From NCBI RefSeq assembly GCF_007859655.1, contig NZ_CP042304.1:1-64000 (forward strand): a stretch of DNA of 64,000 nt, written 5' to 3'. This DNA is from Devosia ginsengisoli (GTDB taxonomy: Bacteria; Pseudomonadota; Alphaproteobacteria; Rhizobiales; Devosiaceae). A program made the translations under genes and the position numbers. Every line of letters begins with the position of its first letter. The first letter of the stretch is position 1. The notes beneath the pieces are model-generated. The model was not told where the DNA came from and did not search any database. It saw only the letters and a list, made by a program, of their open reading frames with translations. Shown one piece after another: positions 57,005 to 64,000 of the stretch.

Positions 57005-59530
57005 TCAGATTTGTGGATTATCCGTCGATGCCGGGGGCAGGGCCGGACGCTCCACCAGGTCGGCGGGGATGATCAGCGTGAACAGCATGCCCTGTTCGCC
57101 CGCCGGATCGACCGAAAGCGAAAAGGCGTTGACGGCCAGCAATGACCGCGTCAGCGCCAGCCCGACGCTGGACCGCACCGGGGTCATCATCTGCCCGTCC
57201 CGGCCGATGCCGTCGCGGAACACCACGAAGCGCTCGGCCATGTCCACCGCATTGGTCGAACTGTCGCGCACATGCACGGCAATGCCGCCATCGTCCTCGC
57301 GCTGCGCCGAAATCACCACCGCGCCCCCGGCCGGCGTCTGGTCGATGGCGCTGGCCAGCAGGTTCAGCACCGCCTGCGCCAGCGATGCGCGGTCGGCGGT
57401 GATTCGCGGCAGGTTTTCGGAAATCGCGTTGCGCACGATGACCCGGGCGCCGCTCGCCTGCTGGCGGATGCGGAGCACGCAGCTTTCCAGCAGGCTGGTC
57501 AGCTCGATACTGGCGCGCTGCGGCAGGTAGCGCCCGTCGCGCAACCGCGCATAATCGTCCAGCTCGTCCACCAGCGCGGCAATCTCGTGCCCGGCCGTGG
57601 TGATGTCCTGCGCGTAGCTTTCATAGCGCTCGTTCTGCAGCGCGCCGAAGGCTTCCGAACGGATCAGGTCCGAAAAGCCGATAATGGTGTTGAGCGGCCG
57701 GCGCACGCCGCGGCTGATGCGCGCCAGCAGCGCCGGATCGGCTTCGGCCGGGCCGGTCAGCCGTGCTGGCGCCGCCTCGCGCGCCCGGATGAAGCCGAAA
57801 TAGCCGGCAATCACCCCGGCCTGGCCCTGCGCGAACAGCGTGATCTCGGCCGCGCCGGTGGCCGAACGCAATGTCAGGCAGGGGCGGGCAGTTTCGGCAA
57901 AACGGGCCGGCCGCTCGAGAAAGGCGCGCAGCGCGTCCATCTCGTCGCTTGCCACCAGCGCCGACAGGGCCTTGCCCTCCAGCATGCCGTCAGTTCGCAG
58001 CAGACCGGCGCTGCGCGGCGTGATGGCGCTGATGATCCCGGCGCGCGTTGCTTCGAAAAAGCCGTCGCCGCGCATATCGGCAAAGGTCTGCGCAAAGGCG
58101 CTGACCGCCGCTTCATGCCCGGTGCGAACCTCGGTCGTGCTGGCCGACAGCATCAAGGCCGGCTTGCCCTGCCAGGAAATGGACTGCAGCCGCGCCGTCA
58201 CCGGCACCAGTGTACCATCGCGCTGCACCAGATGGTTGACCGGCCCGGCATCCTGCCCGTCCGGGCCCGCAGCGGGAAACACCGCCGCCAGCCCTGCAGC
58301 GCGCAGGTTTTCCACCGAGTCATAACCCACCATTTCGGTGATGGCGCGATTGGCGAACAGCACCTGCTGGTCGCGGAACACCAATATGCCCAGCGGCAGC
58401 CGGTTGAGCACCAGCGTTTCCCCGCCCAGATTGATCAGCGCACCGCTGCGCGGCGTTTCCACTGGCGGCTTGGGCGCCTGCGCCGGCTCGCCGACGCGGT
58501 CGTTGAGAATGCGCGACAGCTCGTCGAAATTGTAGCGCGACACCCGCTCGACCGCCTCGGCATCGGCCGTCGGCTTGGGCGCCAGTTCGGCCATTTCGCG
58601 CGCCAGCCGTTCCACCGACTCGGTTTCTTCGGTCGCGTCCGGCTCCGCTTCGCCATCGAGCCTGGCCAGGTCGGCGAGATCGGCTTCCGCCTCGTCCACT
58701 TCCGCTCCGGCCTCGGCGGCAAAGCCGCGCCCGGTGACCTTGAACAGGGTCCCCGCTTCCGGCGCGGTTTCGGTCCATGGCTCGTCCGTCACGGCCGGTG
58801 GCGCATCGTCCGCCGCGGTCAGCGGGGCAAACAACGCATCGTCCGCGGCAAGCCGGTCAACCAACTGGCTGAGCCGGCTCAGCGTCGGAGCCGCGCTTTC
58901 GGACTCCGGTTCCACAGCCTCGGGGGCCGGCGCGCCATCATGTTCAGGGTCGCGCCAGTTTTCCAGCTCGCGCACATAGGCATTCTCGTCGGTGGCCACG
59001 GGCTCGGCCATCTCATGAGCGGGCTCGGGCAACTCCACGGACGGCTCGCTCAACGCATCCTGCGCGGCGGCGAGGTCGTCCTGCGGGGCAGGGGGCGTAT
59101 CCTCGGCCGCAAAGGCGTCCCGATCCGGCAGGTCCTCCGGTTCGGGCTCGCCCGCCGCATCCAGGATTTCGGGCGCGATCGGGTCCACGCCAACGATCAG
59201 CAGTACGGCCTGCCCGTCCTGCCAGGTCAATGGGGTCGTGGCGCAGGTGCTCGAGGCTGGCTTGTCGCCCGCGATGAACTGGATGCGCGCCAGGCTGGTG
59301 CGTCCGGTCGAGCCGAGCCTTATATTGCGGGCGACCTGCCCCTTGATCGGCACGGCCGTCGGCGCCAGCTTCAGCCCGTGCTTCTTCAGCTTGGCCAGGA
59401 ACAGCGGCGCAGCCGCATTCTGCCAGAGCAAGAGCTGCCCGTCCTGCGACCACAGCCATGCCGGTCGCGAATCCTCGGCGTGCTGCAGCACGCGGCGGGC
59501 GCTTGGCGATGTGATCCAGTCAGCATCCAT
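57005..59530 (-). CDS. Degenerate PdhS/DivJ-like histidine kinase homologue (pseudokinase)
   Basis: 841 residues. Domains: N-terminal region (1-125), a long acidic Ala/Pro/Glu-rich linker (~125-330), a PAS domain (~375-470; LPLGILVFRDQQVLFANRAI), a further PAS-like part (~475-585), then DHp (~598-665) and a GHKL region (~695-820). The DHp reads ISRGVRRPLNTIIGFS, then FGALQNERYESYAQDI as in PleC/DivJ/PdhS, but R607 stands where the phospho-accepting His is and G608 replaces Glu. N-box Asn is S727, G1 DxGxG is DSSTN (756-760), and G2 is RSSVG (786-790). No TM helices, so cytoplasmic. Kinase activity is not expected; binding of DivK/PleD-like regulators is possible. Confidence 0.8.
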   Translation of the reverse strand: MDADWITSPSARRVLQHAEDSRPAWLWSQDGQLLLWQNAAAPLFLAKLKKHGLKLAPTAVPIKGQVARNIRLGSTGRTSLARIQFIAGDKPASSTCATTPLTWQDGQAVLLIVGVDPIAPEILDAAGEPEPEDLPDRDAFAAEDTPPAPQDDLAAAQDALSEPSVELPEPAHEMAEPVATDENAYVRELENWRDPEHDGAPAPEAVEPESESAAPTLSRLSQLVDRLAADDALFAPLTAADDAPPAVTDEPWTETAPEAGTLFKVTGRGFAAEAGAEVDEAEADLADLARLDGEAEPDATEETESVERLAREMAELAPKPTADAEAVERVSRYNFDELSRILNDRVGEPAQAPKPPVETPRSGALINLGGETLVLNRLPLGILVFRDQQVLFANRAITEMVGYDSVENLRAAGLAAVFPAAGPDGQDAGPVNHLVQRDGTLVPVTARLQSISWQGKPALMLSASTTEVRTGHEAAVSAFAQTFADMRGDGFFEATRAGIISAITPRSAGLLRTDGMLEGKALSALVASDEMDALRAFLERPARFAETARPCLTLRSATGAAEITLFAQGQAGVIAGYFGFIRAREAAPARLTGPAEADPALLARISRGVRRPLNTIIGFSDLIRSEAFGALQNERYESYAQDITTAGHEIAALVDELDDYARLRDGRYLPQRASIELTSLLESCVLRIRQQASGARVIVRNAISENLPRITADRASLAQAVLNLLASAIDQTPAGGAVVISAQREDDGGIAVHVRDSSTNAVDMAERFVVFRDGIGRDGQMMTPVRSSVGLALTRSLLAVNAFSLSVDPAGEQGMLFTLIIPADLVERPALPPASTDNPQI

Positions 59531-59809
59531 ATAGGCTCAAGTCTCTCCGTTCCGGATGCGGCCGGCTTTTCCGTGCCATTCCGGCACAATTTGTGCCCGG
59601 AACCTCAGGATTTCTTCAATATAGGGTGCGTTCCCCAGGGTCCAGTGCGGCACTGCGCCAGAGCCGCTCCTTCCAATGGGATGGTTAAACCATGGCCGGG
59701 ATGTGGCCTGTCATGGCAGGGCAAAATCGGTGCTTGTCTTCGAGGAATTCTCGACCTATGTTCCGCCCGCTTTCGGGACGGGCCTCTCGCCATCCCTCGC
59801 AGAGCCTTT
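59531..59809. other. Intergenic region before tRNA-His
   Basis: No gene seen. It holds the promoter of the leftward pseudokinase and of the rightward tRNA-His, including an AT-richer stretch around 59605-59630. I could not pin boxes. Confidence 0.4.
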
Positions 59810-59886
59810 GCCGCCTTAGCTCAGTTGGTTAGAGCGCTAGATTGTGGATCTAGAGGTCCCCCGTTCAATCCGGGGAGGCGGTACCA
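59810..59886 (+). tRNA. tRNA-His (anticodon GTG)
   Basis: Cloverleaf intact: acceptor GCCGCCT / AGGCGGT, D-arm GCTC AGTTGGTTA GAGC, anticodon arm CTAGA TTGTGGA TCTAG with GTG, T-arm CCCCG TTCAATC CGGGG, discriminator A73 and encoded CCA. G1 faces U72, and no G-1 is paired, unlike most bacteria. This is the alphaproteobacterial tRNA-His type. Its 3' 16 bases are part of a 20-bp direct repeat with 60958-60977. Confidence 0.92.
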
Positions 59887-60040
59887 TTCCTTCCCATTGA
59901 AACCTATCGTGTTTTGATTTTACTCGGTGTGGTACCTCGCTCCTGGCGTGGGTCGCCGGGCGCGACTGAACGGACCCTATCGCTCTCTCCGTTGACGGTT
60001 GGTGAACCGATGAACGTTCCGTCCGTCGCTTCCAGCCGAG

Positions 60041-60068
60041 TTGACAATTATAGCGGATACGCTATATA
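60041..60068 (+). promoter_or_regulatory. Promoter and operator of the toxin-antitoxin pair
   Basis: TTGACA (60041-60046), 16-bp spacer, TATATA (60063-60068). A perfect 7-bp-arm palindrome TATAGCG-GATA-CGCTATA (60049-60066) covers spacer and -10, the expected place for autorepression by the antitoxin. The predicted +1 falls at the toxin ATG (60075). Confidence 0.65.
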
Positions 60069-60074
60069 GCGCAT

Positions 60075-60398
60075 ATGAAATGGACGGTTGAAACCCTCGA
60101 TGTAGCCGATGCTGAAATCGAGGCATTGCCGCCCGCACTGCAGGCCCGGCTTCTCCGCCTCATGGAAATGGTGGAGATGGTCGGTCTGGAGCAATTGCGC
60201 GAGCCCCACGTCAAGCACATCGACGGCAAGTTGTGGGAGTTGCGTGCCAAGGCGACGGAAGGGATTGCGCGCGGTCTCTATGTGACGATGACCGGGCGCC
60301 GCGTGGTCATCCTCCACGTGTTCGTCAAGAAGTCCCGGAAGACGCCGCGCAATGCTCTGGATATTGCCCTGGAACGAATGAAGCAGGTGACGCCGTGA
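60075..60398 (+). CDS. HigB/RelE-type toxin (phage-derived Gp49-like)
   Basis: 107 residues. MKWTVETLDVADAEIEALPP, ALQARLLRLMEMVEMVGLEQ, REPHVKHIDGKLWELRAKAT, GIARGLYVTMTGRRVVILHV, FVKKSRKTPRNALDIALERM. The KLWELR, ARGLY and FVKKSxKTP motifs define the HigB-2/Gp49 family of mRNA interferases acting on the ribosome. Toxin precedes antitoxin as in higBA. No RBS upstream of ATG. First gene of the element in tRNA-His. Confidence 0.88.
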   Translation: MKWTVETLDVADAEIEALPPALQARLLRLMEMVEMVGLEQLREPHVKHIDGKLWELRAKATEGIARGLYVTMTGRRVVILHVFVKKSRKTPRNALDIALERMKQVTP

Positions 60399-60673
60399 CT
60401 AAGATTGCCGACCTCAAGAAGCGCCTGATGGACAATCCGGAGTTCAAGGCCGAATACGAGAAGGCCGATGCTGAGTTTGCACTTGTCGAAGCTCTGGTTC
60501 TGGCTCGCACCAAGGCCAAGCTCTCTCAGGCCGAATTGGCCAAGCGGATTGGCACCACCCAATCGGCCATAGCCCGGCTTGAAGGGGGTGGCGTATCACC
60601 CTCGCTGTCCACTCTGAAACGCTATGCCGATGCCACCGGCTCGCGCTTGCATATTGAGCTTGTGCCGCAATGA
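60395..60673 (+). CDS. HigA-type antitoxin (Xre HTH)
   Basis: 92 residues from GTG 60395, overlapping the toxin stop (GTGA). N-terminal DLKKRLMDNPEFKAEYEKAD, ADAEFALVEALVLARTKAKL, then HTH SQAELAKRIGTTQSAIARLE, GGGVSPSLSTLKRYADATGS, RLHIELVPQ. The Xre helix-turn-helix with the EGG turn binds DNA (probably the TATAGCG palindrome) and the toxin. Its stop overlaps the start of the next gene (ATGA). Confidence 0.88.
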   Translation: MTKIADLKKRLMDNPEFKAEYEKADAEFALVEALVLARTKAKLSQAELAKRIGTTQSAIARLEGGGVSPSLSTLKRYADATGSRLHIELVPQ

Positions 60674-60897
60674 GCCGGTCCCGACGCAAGATGCCAATTG
60701 CAGGCATGACGACCGCTGAAAGCGATAAAGCCTTCAAGGTTGCCGAGCATCGCCGTGAACGCCGTGTCGTGAACGCAGCATTGAGCAATGCTGAAGATCT
60801 GCCCCCCGCCAGGCTGTTCGGGAACCCATGGGCGTCGGAGAAGGACGGGAAGCGGAGGTTCGATCCGGCACGCTATCCCGCCGGCATGCGGAAGTAG
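60670..60897 (+). CDS. Small basic protein of unknown function, in the toxin-antitoxin element
   Basis: 75 residues: MSRSRRKMPIAGMTTAESDK, AFKVAEHRRERRVVNAALSN, LPPARLFGNPWASEKDGKRR, FDPARYPAGMRK. Strongly basic (R/K-rich), with the RRK(T/M)PIxGxTTAESxK start and NPWxxxKDGKxxFDP-xxP-xMRK end that I recall from small orphan proteins on genomic islands and plasmids. Translationally coupled to the antitoxin. Function unknown. Confidence 0.65.
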   Translation: MSRSRRKMPIAGMTTAESDKAFKVAEHRRERRVVNAALSNAEDLPPARLFGNPWASEKDGKRRFDPARYPAGMRK

Positions 60898-60985
60898 CTC
60901 AACCTCCGCCCCAAGCTGGCTGGCAGGGCGTCAACGAACTCCTGTCCGTTCCCCTCTCGGGGAGGCGGTACCATTCCCATCACGA

Positions 60986-62764
60986 CTATTGTGCCAGCCG
61001 CAGCGGCGCCAGGCGTCCGGCGATTTCCTTGAAATCGTCGACGAGGTCGCTGGGCGTATTCGGGAAGAAGGCGTATTCTGGACCCGAAGCACATTCCTCC
61101 AGCATCGCCTTCAGGCCGGACGCCACGGCGAGGCCCACCACATAGACGCGGATACCGAGATCTCTAGCCGTCTTGCACGCGGCCAATGTCTTGGTGTCCA
61201 TCGCATCGGACATCTTGTCAAAACTATCAGTTTCTTCAGGTGGTGCCAGCCGGTTGTTCCAGCGGTAGCCCCAGGAGAAGTAAGCGCCGCCATTCATGTC
61301 GTTGCCCCAGGCCGGATAGTTTTCGCCATCGGTCATGACGATCAGCGCCTTGGCCACGGAATCGCTGCGCGGCAGTGCCTCGGTCAGCGGCTCGGTGTCC
61401 GTCAACATGTGCACGCCCCAGATCGTGCCCTGCTGGATATTGGTATTGCCGCTGGCCACCATCTGGTTGATGCGCGTTGTCAGCGTGTTGGGCACATTGG
61501 TCAGCGGCAGCATGGCCGTGCCAGGGCAATTGAAATTGGTCCTGGAGTCGGAAATATTGCTGCCATTGTACTTGCACAGCCGCTCCTGCAATTCCCGCGG
61601 CGTCAGCAGGCTATAGGTCGTGGTGGTTGTGTAGGTGCTGCCCGACTTCGAAAGGGAGGCATTGCCGATCTGCGTCAGCGAAGCCGGCAGGCACGAGCTG
61701 GCGCCGAGATTGGTGGTTACACTGCCAATGCGCTGGCTGTAGGTATTGGTAGTCGCGCCCGAGCAACTGACGTTACCCCACCGATCGGTACTGCAATTGC
61801 GCTGCACCTGCGTCTGTGTGCAGGTCTTGACCTGGCAGGTGCCGCCGTAGTCCGACAGATAATTGTTGGTCAGGTTGCCATAGGGGTCGGGCGAAAACAG
61901 CGGCAGGAACAGCTTTTCCGGCGTGTCCGGCACATCGTCGGTCGTGTCGTAGGGCTCCTCGCGCGCCTCGACGCAGCCTTTCCATTCGGAATTGGTCGCC
62001 GTGAACAGCGCCGCCCGGTTTACCGGCCCGTTGAAAGGGGTGTTCTGGTTGTCGTCATCGTCGAAATTCAGGTTCGCCGATGGCGAGATACCCGCCCAAT
62101 CAAGCCAGCTCTCATTCTTGAATTGCGTACCGATATTGACCATCAGTGCAAAGGGCACGAGACCGATCTTGACGTTTTCCTTGACCGTGGCGCCGCCCAG
62201 CGGGTCGCAGGTCGTGTCGTTCACCGCATCATAGAGCAGGATATTGGTGGCGCAGCGCGCAGCTGTCTTGAGATTGCTAATGCGCGACCCAGCCATCGAC
62301 CCCGAATTGTCCAGCACCATGGCCACTTCCAGGTCGAGCATCATCCGCTGCGCTTCCGAGCGGATACCGGCATTGAGCTGCTGCACCCCGACCAGCGACA
62401 CGAACATGGTCGGCATGCTCACCTGGGCCTCGAGGATCAGCGAGCCCGCGGCGACATTGGCCACGGGCGTGCTGAATGTCACCCCGACCCCGAACGCATT
62501 GCCCAGCCGGTCCTCCAGCAGGGCTGCGGCCTTGTCACTGATATCGGCGATATTGATCGGTTCGTTGAAGATTTGCGGCTGCAGCGCCAGCGCTGCCGCG
62601 TCGAGCGCGATCTGGGCCCGGCTCTTGGCCTGTTGCAGCGCCACATAATCCACCACCGCGCCACCCAGCGCGATGAGCACGATGGCCATGAGCCCGAAAA
62701 CCACGGCGAATGCGCCGCGCTCATCCCGTGTGAAGCGGCTGGCCAGTGCGAGGAATCGGTACAT
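60986..62764 (-). CDS. TadG-like pilus assembly protein with VWA domain
   Basis: 592 residues from ATG 62764. N-terminal TadE/G region FTRDERGAFAVVFGLMAIVL with GAFAVVF... and VVDYVALQQAKSRAQIALDA, then a von Willebrand A domain with MIDAS start VAMVLDNSGSMAGSR (DxSxS), a Cys-rich insert (CEAREEP..., TCQVKTCTQTQVQRNC), and KALIVMTDGENYPAWGNDMN (MTDGE metal site), IRVYVVGLAV. Tad/Flp pilus or envelope protein with one N-terminal TM helix and a periplasmic body. No other tad genes are in the window. Confidence 0.85.
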   Translation of the reverse strand: MYRFLALASRFTRDERGAFAVVFGLMAIVLIALGGAVVDYVALQQAKSRAQIALDAAALALQPQIFNEPINIADISDKAAALLEDRLGNAFGVGVTFSTPVANVAAGSLILEAQVSMPTMFVSLVGVQQLNAGIRSEAQRMMLDLEVAMVLDNSGSMAGSRISNLKTAARCATNILLYDAVNDTTCDPLGGATVKENVKIGLVPFALMVNIGTQFKNESWLDWAGISPSANLNFDDDDNQNTPFNGPVNRAALFTATNSEWKGCVEAREEPYDTTDDVPDTPEKLFLPLFSPDPYGNLTNNYLSDYGGTCQVKTCTQTQVQRNCSTDRWGNVSCSGATTNTYSQRIGSVTTNLGASSCLPASLTQIGNASLSKSGSTYTTTTTYSLLTPRELQERLCKYNGSNISDSRTNFNCPGTAMLPLTNVPNTLTTRINQMVASGNTNIQQGTIWGVHMLTDTEPLTEALPRSDSVAKALIVMTDGENYPAWGNDMNGGAYFSWGYRWNNRLAPPEETDSFDKMSDAMDTKTLAACKTARDLGIRVYVVGLAVASGLKAMLEECASGPEYAFFPNTPSDLVDDFKEIAGRLAPLRLAQ

Positions 62765-62829
62765 GACGCGGAGCACCCATAATTCTCTGCCCCCTTGCGA
62801 GGCGGGCTGACTCTGCTGGAAAATCCTTA

Positions 62830-63453
62830 TTAAAGGACCACCACCTTCGTATAAAGTTGGACGCGTTCGTAAAGGTCGATCACATCGGCGTTAGTCAGCC
62901 TTATGCAGCCCGACGACACATTCTGCCCGATGGTCCACGGCTCGGTCGTGCCGTGGATGCGATAGAGCGTCGAGCCGATATAGAGCGCCCGCGCACCCAG
63001 CGGATTGTTCGGCCCGCCTTCCATGTGGCGCGGCAGGTCCGGCTGGCGTTTCAGCATTTCGGCCGGCGGGGTCCAGCCCGGCCATTCGGCCTTGCGGGTC
63101 ACCTTGTGCGTACCGCTCCATTCAAAGCCCGATCGCGCCACGCCGATGCCATAGCGCAGTGCCCGTCCGCCCCCGAGCACGAAATAGAGGAAATGGGCCG
63201 ATGTATCGATGACGATTGTGCCGCTGCGCTCATTGGTCTGGTAGGGCACGACCTGCCGCAGATAGATCGGATTGACCTGGGTATTGGCCTGCAGCGCCAG
63301 GGCATGGCGCGGCGCGCTTTGGGTGATGATGACGCCCGGCGGTGGCGCGAAACGCCAGCCCGGCTGCAATCCTGCCCCCTGTGCCGGCAGCAGCGCCGAC
63401 AGCGAAACCACCAGCGCCAGCAAACCCTTGCCGGCCGTTTTCATCCCGTTCAT
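62830..63453 (-). CDS. L,D-transpeptidase (YkuD family)
   Basis: 207 residues from ATG 63453. Signal peptide (MNGMKTAGKGLLALVVSLSA, LLPAQGAG). YkuD domain: VVPYQTNERSGTIVIDTSAH, FLYFVLGGGRALRYGIGVAR, KAEWPGWTPPAEMLKRQPDL, ALYIGSTLYRIHGTTEPWTI and catalytic SSGCIRLTNADVIDLYER with Cys in SGCIRL. Forms 3-3 peptidoglycan cross-links or lipoprotein anchors in the periplasm. One of many LDTs usual in Hyphomicrobiales. The plus-strand overlapping frames are shadows. Confidence 0.93.
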   Translation of the reverse strand: MNGMKTAGKGLLALVVSLSALLPAQGAGLQPGWRFAPPPGVIITQSAPRHALALQANTQVNPIYLRQVVPYQTNERSGTIVIDTSAHFLYFVLGGGRALRYGIGVARSGFEWSGTHKVTRKAEWPGWTPPAEMLKRQPDLPRHMEGGPNNPLGARALYIGSTLYRIHGTTEPWTIGQNVSSGCIRLTNADVIDLYERVQLYTKVVVL

Positions 63454-63596
63454 GGCAATCCCCACATCCCGCGCCGGCCCTCACCGGCTTTGGCTGCAAG
63501 ACTGCCCGAAAAGCGCCAACACGCGGTGAAGCGGCATGGTTAAGCCACTGATCTCATTGTTGGTTAGCGGAATTCTAAAACCCGGGAGACTGCGCG

Positions 63597-64000
63597 CTAC
63601 ACATAGACCGAGTCATTGCCCGCCGCCCGGCTCGCCTCGCCCAGCACGCGTCCCAGGGCGGTTCCCAGCTGGTCGGTGGTGAAGGGCTTCACCAGCACTT
63701 CGTTGACGCCAAGCTGGCGCGCCCGCATCACATTGTCCCGGCTGGCATAGGCCGTCATCAGGATGACCGGCGTCGTCGCCGCTGCCCCGAATCGCGGATC
63801 GCGCAGCACCGTCATCACGCCCGCGCCGCTGACATCGGGCATGTACCAGTCCATCAGGACAAGGTCGAACGGTTCGCTCATCAGGTGGAGCAGGGCGGCC
63901 GCTCCGCTATCGGCCTCCACCACCTCGCCCACGCCCAGCTTGGTCAGGCTGGCCGACGAAATCGCCCGCGCATAGGCGTTGTCGTCTGCCACCAACGCTC
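63597..64000 (-). CDS. CheY-like response regulator, 5' end outside window
   Basis: Receiver domain with VADDNAYARAISSASLTKLG, phospho-Asp in DLVLMDWYMPDVSG, Thr in VILMTAYASRD and Lys in EVLVKPFTTDQLGTALG. The N-terminal start lies past base 64000; a TTG at 63995 is not taken as the true start. It stops at TAG 63597-63599 with no output domain, so it acts through protein contacts. The adjacent pseudokinase family usually partners such single-domain regulators, but the link is not shown here. Confidence 0.85.
   Translation of the reverse strand, partial: ALVADDNAYARAISSASLTKLGVGEVVEADSGAAALLHLMSEPFDLVLMDWYMPDVSGAGVMTVLRDPRFGAAATTPVILMTAYASRDNVMRARQLGVNEVLVKPFTTDQLGTALGRVLGEASRAAGNDSVYV

Larger units (their letters stand above)
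59871..60977. mobile_element. Putative 1.09-kb tRNA-His-integrated element (toxin-antitoxin mini-island)
   Basis: CGGGGAGGCGGTACCATTCC, which starts in the tRNA T-arm and ends just past CCA, recurs exactly at 60958-60977. Duplication of the tRNA 3' end is the footprint of site-specific integration. Cargo: HigB/HigA-type pair and a 75-residue protein. No integrase or remnant is visible between repeats, so it is either a satellite that used an integrase in trans or the scar of a larger island. Confidence 0.6.

Noticed and set aside
57272..59917. 881-codon open frame on the plus strand
   Set aside because: Antisense to the intact PAS/kinase-like gene. High G+C gives long shadow frames; composition is Arg/His/Gln-rich without motifs.
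60950..60985. Second tRNA-His
   Set aside because: Only the 3' 16 bases plus flank are present, with no anticodon arm or 5' half; it is the direct repeat, not a tRNA.
60788..62782. 664-codon open frame on the plus strand
   Set aside because: Antisense to the TadG-like gene, which has clear domain motifs; it also crosses the element end.

Overview
The window looks like chromosome of a Devosia-like member of the Hyphomicrobiales (Alphaproteobacteria). Supporting this are high G+C, the block murA / DUF2948 / hisD / UPF0262 / LMW phosphatase / infA / maf / yacG / tRNA-Phe, a tRNA-His without G-1, a PdhS/DivJ-type kinase homologue, and many palindromic intergenic repeats. The genus call is inference from gene order and protein flavour, not a database match.

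Sequence quality is uneven. From base 1 to about 15.7 kb almost every gene, including essential infA and hisD, is split by several frameshifts. Further on, genes are intact apart from isolated single-base shifts, mostly near runs of C or G. I read these as indel errors at a contig end. Gene spans given for this part are reconstructed by joining frames.

0-16 kb: the murA tail; a leftward TetR / HlyD / ABC ATPase / ABC-2 permease efflux operon; a secreted M28-like protein; the DUF2948-hisD-UPF0262-phosphatase-infA-maf-yacG-tRNA-Phe block; a GGDEF-EAL protein; a tripartite tricarboxylate transporter tctCBA. 16-20 kb: a TctD/TctE-type two-component pair whose kinase is read in frame into a periplasmic binding protein, plus small proteins. 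20-35 kb: uronate isomerase, an aminoglycoside kinase-like protein, ArsR-controlled small-domain genes, glycerol catabolism (glpK, glpD), an AEC carrier, a CorC-type protein, an ArsR/SRPBCC/dihydrofolate-reductase-like module, a 2-hydroxyacid dehydrogenase, a cupin and a GNAT. 35-49 kb: sugar metabolism (two GH13 alpha-glucosidases, a GH1 beta-glucosidase, transaldolase) interleaved with an M20 amidohydrolase, etfBA, an aromatic/aspartate aminotransferase and the Mrp ATPase. 49-57 kb: a peptide-type ABC transporter and an iron-type binding protein plus permease with an Irr-like box upstream.

57-64 kb is the most interesting part. A large PdhS-like protein has lost its phospho-accepting histidine and most ATP-binding motifs. 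Next is tRNA-His, whose 3' end is repeated exactly (20 bp) 1.09 kb downstream. Between the two copies lie a HigB/HigA-type toxin-antitoxin pair and a 75-residue protein, so this looks like a tiny integrase-less element inserted at the tRNA. A TadG-like pilus protein, an L,D-transpeptidase and the start of a CheY-like regulator follow.
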